NCBI GenBank assembly: GCA_037969115.1
Contig: JBBKWQ010000412.1
Location: forward strand, 1 to 5,280
Direction of reading: 5' to 3'
Length of the DNA: 5,280 nucleotides
From: JBBKWQ01 sp037969115
Lineage (GTDB): Bacteria > Actinomycetota > Acidimicrobiia > Acidimicrobiales > Ilumatobacteraceae
Part shown: one piece after another, positions 1-2,920 of the stretch
How the letters are laid out: each line of letters starts with the position of its first letter
Numbering within the stretch: the first letter of the stretch is position 1
The notes under the pieces: model-generated
What the model was told of the DNA's origin: nothing
Seen by the model: only the letters and a program-made list of their open reading frames with translations
Databases searched by the model: none
Made by a program: the position numbers and the translations under genes

Positions 1-110
1 TGATTCGGCTCCGTTGTCGGCGCCGTCGACCGCTCGCCGGAGTCGGCAGTCGCGCCACAGGCGGCGATGAGGAGGAGTGAGGTGAAGAGGAGTGACCGCG
101 AGCCCGCCAT
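1..110 (-). CDS. N-terminus of a lipoprotein (partial, runs off left edge)
   Basis: Reading leftward from ATG at 110 gives 36 codons without a stop. They start MAGSRSLLFTSLLLIAACGA and continue with a Ser/Thr/Ala/Pro/Glu-rich stretch. This is a short type II (lipoprotein) signal peptide: Arg at residue 5, a hydrophobic core at residues 7-17, and lipobox I-A-A-C with the lipidated Cys at residue 18. The polar, low-complexity sequence after the Cys is the usual tether that spaces a lipoprotein domain from the membrane. The protein is therefore inferred to be exported, cleaved by signal peptidase II and anchored on the outer face of the cytoplasmic membrane. The start is supported by GAGG ending 10 bases upstream on the minus strand; the only nearer ATG, at 121, is out of frame and stops two codons later. 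The mature domain lies outside the window, so no function can be named. It lies 137 bases beyond the tautomerase-like gene on the same strand, so it may have its own promoter. Confidence 0.72.
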   Translation of the reverse strand, partial: MAGSRSLLFTSLLLIAACGATADSGERSTAPTTEPN

Positions 111-132
111 ATCACCGCATCCTCGCGCCGGG

Positions 133-146
133 CCGGATGAATCCGG
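133..146. repeat. Perfect inverted repeat CCGGAT-GA-ATCCGG upstream of the lipoprotein
   Basis: Two perfect 6-base arms are separated by 2 bases, centred about 30 bases upstream of the lipoprotein start on the minus strand. The spacer is too short for a normal RNA hairpin loop, so an operator-like dyad is more natural than a terminator. An 8-base palindrome, TCACGTGA, lies at 168-175 in the same 137-base gap. GC-rich DNA makes short CCGG-containing dyads common by chance, so function is unproven. I saw no convincing -35/-10 pair in this gap. Confidence 0.3.
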
Positions 147-247
147 AAGACGCAATGCCGGCGGTGATCACGTGACGAGGGCCGATCCGAGGTATCGCGA
201 CGAAGCCCGACGAGGATTGGAGCAGGATCCTGGATGTCGATCGCCGG

Positions 248-592
248 TCAGGTCTGGCTCCACGCTCCGTCCTGCAGCAGGAGCCACACGCCTACAGGTC
301 CGAGAACGCGCGTCGAGATACCCGCCCGAATGAGTTCGGCACGGCGCTGCTTGTCGTCGAGTCGACTCTTCAACAGCTTCGTTCGGACCTCGACAACAAA
401 GCGAAGCTCGCCGACGTCGAAGTCGCCCTTGCGTCTGAATCGGATCTCGATGTCTCCCACGCCGGCAGGACCGGTCCACGGTTCCTCAGGACAGTCCACC
501 GCCTCAGCGATGAGGTCGGGCAGGAGTTGGAGCAGGCGTCGCAACTCCTCATCTGACACATCGGTCGAATATGTGACATCGACGAGCGGCAC
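248..592 (-). CDS. Tautomerase-superfamily-like small protein with Pro after the initiator
   Basis: This is a complete 114-residue protein starting MPLVDVTYS. After Met removal the N-terminal residue would be Pro, the catalytic base of the 4-oxalocrotonate tautomerase / CHMI / MIF superfamily. The predicted layout fits two beta-alpha-beta units: strand 2-9, amphipathic helix 13-33, strand 46-54, then strand 62-71, helix 77-91 and strand 99-107. The 114-residue length matches the fused (two-repeat) members rather than the roughly 62-residue 4-OT monomers. Arg51, Arg53 and Arg54 after the first unit could bind a carboxylate substrate, as active-site arginines do in this superfamily. The start is GTG at 592. 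It is preferred because GGAGAGA at 601-607 lies 8 bases upstream and because it places Pro at position 2. The gene follows the VOC gene on the same strand with a 91-base gap. The substrate cannot be told, and the fold assignment comes from pattern only, with no search behind it. An alternative is an uncharacterised small cytosolic protein of the same shape. Confidence 0.66.
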   Translation of the reverse strand: MPLVDVTYSTDVSDEELRRLLQLLPDLIAEAVDCPEEPWTGPAGVGDIEIRFRRKGDFDVGELRFVVEVRTKLLKSRLDDKQRRAELIRAGISTRVLGPVGVWLLLQDGAWSQT

Positions 593-600
593 GAGGTCAT

Positions 601-607
601 TCTCTCC
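601..607 (-). promoter_or_regulatory. Ribosome binding site of the tautomerase-like gene
   Basis: GGAGAGA on the minus strand ends 8 bases before the GTG at 592. It decides the start: the nearby ATG at 600 is in another frame, and only the GTG puts Pro at residue 2. Confidence 0.65.
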
Positions 608-683
608 GCAAGATCGTCCCAGCGCGCGGACCCGGCGTTCAGGGACGCGCGGCGTTCGGCCAGGCCTTCGAGAAAGCTATGCG

Positions 684-1082
684 CTATTCGCCGTCGACGA
701 ACAAGCACAGGGGATGGCCAGCAGGGTCGAGCATGACGCGAAGACGCGTGTGGTCTCGGTCCGCCGGCTGATGTCGCGCCTCGGCGCCTCCGAATTCGAG
801 AACACGTCGTACTGCTGCTTCGAGGTCGTTTACGAGGACTTCGAAGTGCATCATCTTCGCCTGGCGACCAGGCTGCTCGGGCCAGACCGGAGGCTCGTAC
901 ACGTCCTCGGCTTGGATGTTGAGTCCGATGCCGCCATGAGGGTTGCGAAGCTGTAGCCAGTCTGCGCCATCACGAGCCGAGATCTCCCATCCAAGAAACC
1001 TTGAGTAGAACTCGCCCAGTAGTTCGGCGTCGGAGCAGTCGACGGTGACTGTCGTCCAACTGATCGGCGGCGTCCCTGTCAT
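684..1082 (-). CDS. VOC (glyoxalase/bleomycin-resistance) family protein
   Basis: This complete 132-residue single-chain VOC protein begins MTGTPPISWTTVTVDCSD. The family pattern is clear: an N-terminal half with strand 8-15 then S-D-A-E-L-L-G-E-F-Y-S-R-F-L-G-W (helix plus the LGW turn, 17-32), and a second half starting M-M-H-F-E-V-L-V-N-D-L-E (77-88), then helix 87-97, the turn GGAEA (98-102) and the closing D-P-A-G-H-P-L-C-L-F (119-128). It resembles the Glyoxalase_6-type actinobacterial subgroup. His79 is where a metal ligand sits in metal-dependent members, but a full set of His/Glu ligands is not evident, so metal-dependent chemistry is not assured. Such proteins act on, or simply bind, small cytosolic metabolites or drugs. 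I prefer ATG at 1082 over the upstream ATG at 1109 because it has GCGAGA 8 bases before it, and the 9 extra residues (MRLRSENDI) do not look like VOC sequence. It may be cotranscribed with the downstream tautomerase-like gene. Substrate unknown. Confidence 0.85.
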   Translation of the reverse strand: MTGTPPISWTTVTVDCSDAELLGEFYSRFLGWEISARDGADWLQLRNPHGGIGLNIQAEDVYEPPVWPEQPGRQAKMMHFEVLVNDLEAAVRRVLEFGGAEARHQPADRDHTRLRVMLDPAGHPLCLFVDGE

Positions 1083-1084
1083 GA

Positions 1085-1533
1085 TGTCATTCTCGCTTCG
1101 CAACCGCACGCGCTCAACCGTCGGTCGGTGATGTCGTTTTCGTCGTTGATCTTGGCTGCGGCACCGCGAGCTTGGCCGTCACCCTGGCCGGTCCGCGTCG
1201 AACGGTGATCGGGATCGATCCCGACGCCGGCATGCCCGACGTTGCCCTTCGCCGCGCGGGAAGCGACGGTGTCCGCTGGGTGCTCGGCGACTCGAGCGAC
1301 ATCGGTGGTGCCGGCGCTGGACTCGTGCTCATGACCGGCAACGTGGCCCAGCACATCGGGCCCGACGACTGGACCCGCACGTTGAGTCACATCGCTGAGG
1401 TCACGGAACCTGACGAATCGCAGCCGTCGTCCTCTCAGTCGGTGTCGCCCATGGCGGCTGGCAGGGTGAGCCGTTCAGCGAAGAGTCGCCGTTGCTCCCT
1501 CTAGATCCATTCGACCCGGGCTGCCACGCTTGA
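1085..1533 (+). pseudogene. Decayed class I SAM-dependent methyltransferase
   Basis: The frame open from 1085 to the TAG at 1502-1504 encodes a recognisable SAM-binding core but no credible N-terminus. V-V-D-L-G-C-G-T-A-S-L-A-V at about 1142-1180 is motif I (DLGCGTG, last Gly replaced by Ala). V-I-G-I-D-P-D at 1207-1227 carries the acidic residue that binds the SAM ribose. G-V-R-W-V-L-G-D-S-S at about 1268-1300 is motif II/III, and L-V-L-M-T-G-N-V-A-Q-H-I at about 1322-1357 is motif IV. After about 1400 this frame turns to Ser/Arg-rich noise. The other forward frame then reads A-H-G-G-W-Q-G-E-P-F-S-E-E-S-P-L-L (about 1447-1500), like the C-terminal GdWdGsPf..dSPE end of this same methyltransferase group, and stops at 1531. 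Roughly 90 residues between the two parts, and the first 30 or so, are missing compared with the usual length near 245. The fold assignment is sound; calling the second part the same gene's C-terminus is inference. A sequencing error alone would not explain the missing middle. Confidence 0.68.
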
Positions 1534-1689
1534 AGCCATGACGACCTCGATTCTTCCGTTCAGCGCCCAACCGTCGCCGACGTGACCGACACCATCGAAG
1601 GTCTCGCCGCCGGCGAACTCGACGACATCCATCACTACGAACGAGTGGAGTGAACCAACCCCGCAACCCGGAGGATCGTGCACCGGTGA
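1534..1689 (+). pseudogene. Remnant of a short helical YE-motif domain, interrupted by TGA
   Basis: The frame opening after the TGA at 1531 reads HDDLDSS, then PTVADVTDTIEGLAAGELDD, then IHHYERVE, stops with TGA at 1651-1653, and resumes in the same frame as TNPATRRIVHR until TGA at 1687. This has the shape of a small two-helix actinobacterial module that I recall as YDdL.vaeV...l..L...eL..v..YE...knR.tv, usually found at the end of larger proteins (I think annotated as DUF8129 in some databases, from memory and unverified). The sequence after the stop keeps the expected R-x-V pattern, which suggests a point mutation in a once-longer gene. No start codon lies between 1534 and the GTG at 1582, which falls inside the motif. 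A free-standing tiny gene therefore looks unlikely. Its function is unknown. Confidence 0.42.
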
Positions 1690-1734
1690 GGTGGTTGATC
1701 GTCCGGATGCAGGGAAGGGGCTCGGGCCGGGTCT

Positions 1735-1790
1735 TTGGATGGAATACCAGGGCATGAATTTTGTTGCACTAACAAGGAAATCTTGCATCT
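1735..1790 (+). promoter_or_regulatory. Likely promoter/operator region of the pirin gene
   Basis: This is the most AT-rich patch between the remnants and the pirin start. It holds TTGTT-GCACT-AACAA at 1761-1775, a perfect inverted repeat with 5-base arms and 5-base spacer, about 30 bases before the pirin ATG. A second TTGCA at 1784-1788 repeats the TTGCA at 1764-1768 at a spacing of 20 bases. TTGGAT (1735-1740) with an AT-rich ATGAAT (1754-1759) could serve as a loose -35/-10 pair, but neither matches consensus well. The dyad has the size of a MarR-, TetR- or LysR-type operator half-site pair. No regulator gene is visible next to it, so the binding protein cannot be named. Confidence 0.38.
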
Positions 1791-1791
1791 C

Positions 1792-1800
1792 AGGAGGAGA
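1792..1800 (+). promoter_or_regulatory. Strong Shine-Dalgarno of the pirin gene
   Basis: AGGAGGAGA is a near-ideal anti-16S match ending 4 bases before ATG 1805, with the GGAGG core 7 bases away. It fixes the pirin start at 1805 and rules out the in-frame upstream starts from 1691, which would have the ribosome binding site translated inside the protein. Confidence 0.88.
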
Positions 1801-1804
1801 CGCC

Positions 1805-2881
1805 ATGAACGCGGTCACCACGCCAACCACGCAGCAGACAACCGGCGACGCCGGCTTGCCGACACGATCCGGCGCGGTTCTGCAGACGTTCGCACTCGGA
1901 GCACAGTGGCCCACCATCGACCCGTTCCTCTTCGTGGCGCACCATCGTGATGCGTATCCGAAGGGCAACGAGTCGGGCGGTCCGGAAGCATCGCTCGAAG
2001 GCCGCGAGATCGGGTCCGACTTCGCCGGCCGCGAGGGTTGGAACATGTACCACGGGTCGACCGTGCCTGGCTTCCCACAGCACCCCCACCGCGGCTTCGA
2101 GACGGTCACCTATGTTCGTTCCGGCATCATCGACCACGCCGACTCGCTCGGCGCGGCCGCACGTTTCGGGCGCGGCGACACCCAGTGGATGACAGCAGGT
2201 TCCGGGGTCGTGCATTCCGAGATGTTCCCCTTGCTCGACCGTGATGGTGACAACCCACTCGAACTGTTCCAGATCTGGCTGAACCTGCCAAAGGCCGACA
2301 AGATGGTCGACCCGTACTTCACGATGTTGTGGAGCGAAGACACGCCCGTCGTCGAATCCGTCGACGCAGACGGCCGGTCGGCCCGAGTCACCGTGATCGC
2401 CGGCGCGTTGGCGGGTGCGGTGCCGAGCGCACCGCCGCCCGATTCCTGGGCGTCGAACCCAGACGCCGACGTCGCCATCTGGCATGTCACTCTCGATCGC
2501 GATGCGGTATGGGAGATGCCGGCCCCGAACGACGCCGATGTCGTTCGTGTCGTCTACGTGTTCGACGGGTCGAACCTCGACATCGACGGCACCACGGTCG
2601 CCGCGGGAACCGGTGCCTTCGTCACCTCCGCTCGCTCGCTCGCGCTTCGTGCTGACGGCGGCCCGGTGGAGGGCCTGGTACTACAAGGCCGGCCGATCGG
2701 CGAGCCGGTGGCCAGATACGGGCCATTCGTCATGAACGACGAGGCGGGCATCAGACAAGCGTTCAACGACTATCGAACGACCGAGTTCGGTGGCTGGCCG
2801 TGGCCCTCGAACGACCCGGTGCACAGCACCGCGAGTGGCCGATTCGCCCGCCATGCTGACGGGCGCATGGTGCATCGCTGA
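1805..2881 (+). CDS. Pirin family protein (bicupin, quercetin 2,3-dioxygenase-like)
   Basis: This is a complete 358-residue pirin. Pirins are iron-binding two-domain cupins of the cytosol. Some (E. coli YhhW, human PIR) oxidise quercetin in vitro, while others modulate partner enzymes or transcription, so the true role here is open. The N-terminal cupin carries the signature H-P-H-R-G-F-E-T-V-T-Y (93-103), then H-A-D-S-L-G (111-116), G-D-T-Q-W-M-T-A-G-S-G (124-134) and V-H-S-E-M (136-140). Metal ligands are therefore His93, His95, His137 and Glu139, all present, with the spacing seen in human pirin (His56, His58, His101, Glu103). P-L-E-L-F-Q-I-W-L-N-L-P after residue 150 is the usual linker strand. 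The C-terminal cupin runs to about 310 and the tail N-D-Y-R-T-T-E-F-G-G-W-P-W-P closes it. The extra segment at about 48-85 before the HPHRGFE motif and the length over 350 fit a longer bacterial pirin subgroup rather than an insertion unique to this gene. The gene stands alone, faces the macroglobulin gene, and has its own promoter region and a strong ribosome binding site. Confidence 0.95.
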   Translation: MNAVTTPTTQQTTGDAGLPTRSGAVLQTFALGAQWPTIDPFLFVAHHRDAYPKGNESGGPEASLEGREIGSDFAGREGWNMYHGSTVPGFPQHPHRGFETVTYVRSGIIDHADSLGAAARFGRGDTQWMTAGSGVVHSEMFPLLDRDGDNPLELFQIWLNLPKADKMVDPYFTMLWSEDTPVVESVDADGRSARVTVIAGALAGAVPSAPPPDSWASNPDADVAIWHVTLDRDAVWEMPAPNDADVVRVVYVFDGSNLDIDGTTVAAGTGAFVTSARSLALRADGGPVEGLVLQGRPIGEPVARYGPFVMNDEAGIRQAFNDYRTTEFGGWPWPSNDPVHSTASGRFARHADGRMVHR

Positions 2882-2885
2882 TCGA

Positions 2886-2909
2886 AACCCACGCCGCATT
2901 CGGTGGGTT
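2886..2909. terminator. Candidate hairpin terminator between convergent genes
   Basis: AACCCAC (2886-2892) and GTGGGTT (2903-2909) form a perfect 7-base stem with a 10-base loop, inside the 39-base gap between the pirin stop and the macroglobulin stop. Position and symmetry suit a bidirectional terminator. There is no clear T-tract on either side, and an alternative pairing of GCCGC (2893-2897) with GCGGC (2911-2915) competes with it. Function is therefore only likely. Confidence 0.45.
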
Positions 2910-2920
2910 GGCGGCCGCGT

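Noticed and set aside
168..175. TCACGTGA palindrome as a regulator site
   Set aside because: A single 8-base palindrome in GC-rich DNA is weak evidence, and nothing around it suggests a promoter.
234..956. A 240-residue plus-strand open frame
   Set aside because: It is antisense to the tautomerase-like and VOC genes, is Arg/Ser-rich as expected of a GC-rich shadow frame, and shows no family pattern.
1083..1109. An upstream ATG at 1109 for the VOC protein
   Set aside because: The nine extra residues do not fit the family and a GAGA-type ribosome binding site sits 8 bases before the ATG at 1082.
1651..1653. TGA as a recoded (selenocysteine or readthrough) codon
   Set aside because: There is no Cys/Sec-type context, no downstream stem like a SECIS, and the neighbouring gene is also decayed, so a plain nonsense mutation is simpler.
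1691..1804. A longer pirin start at 1691 adding 38 residues
   Set aside because: The AGGAGGAGA ribosome binding site at 1792-1800 would then be coding, the added residues look unlike pirin, and they read through the AT-rich promoter-like patch.
1501..2109. A 202-residue minus-strand open frame over the pirin 5' end
   Set aside because: It covers the clearly coding pirin N-terminus and the pirin promoter region and has no recognisable motif.
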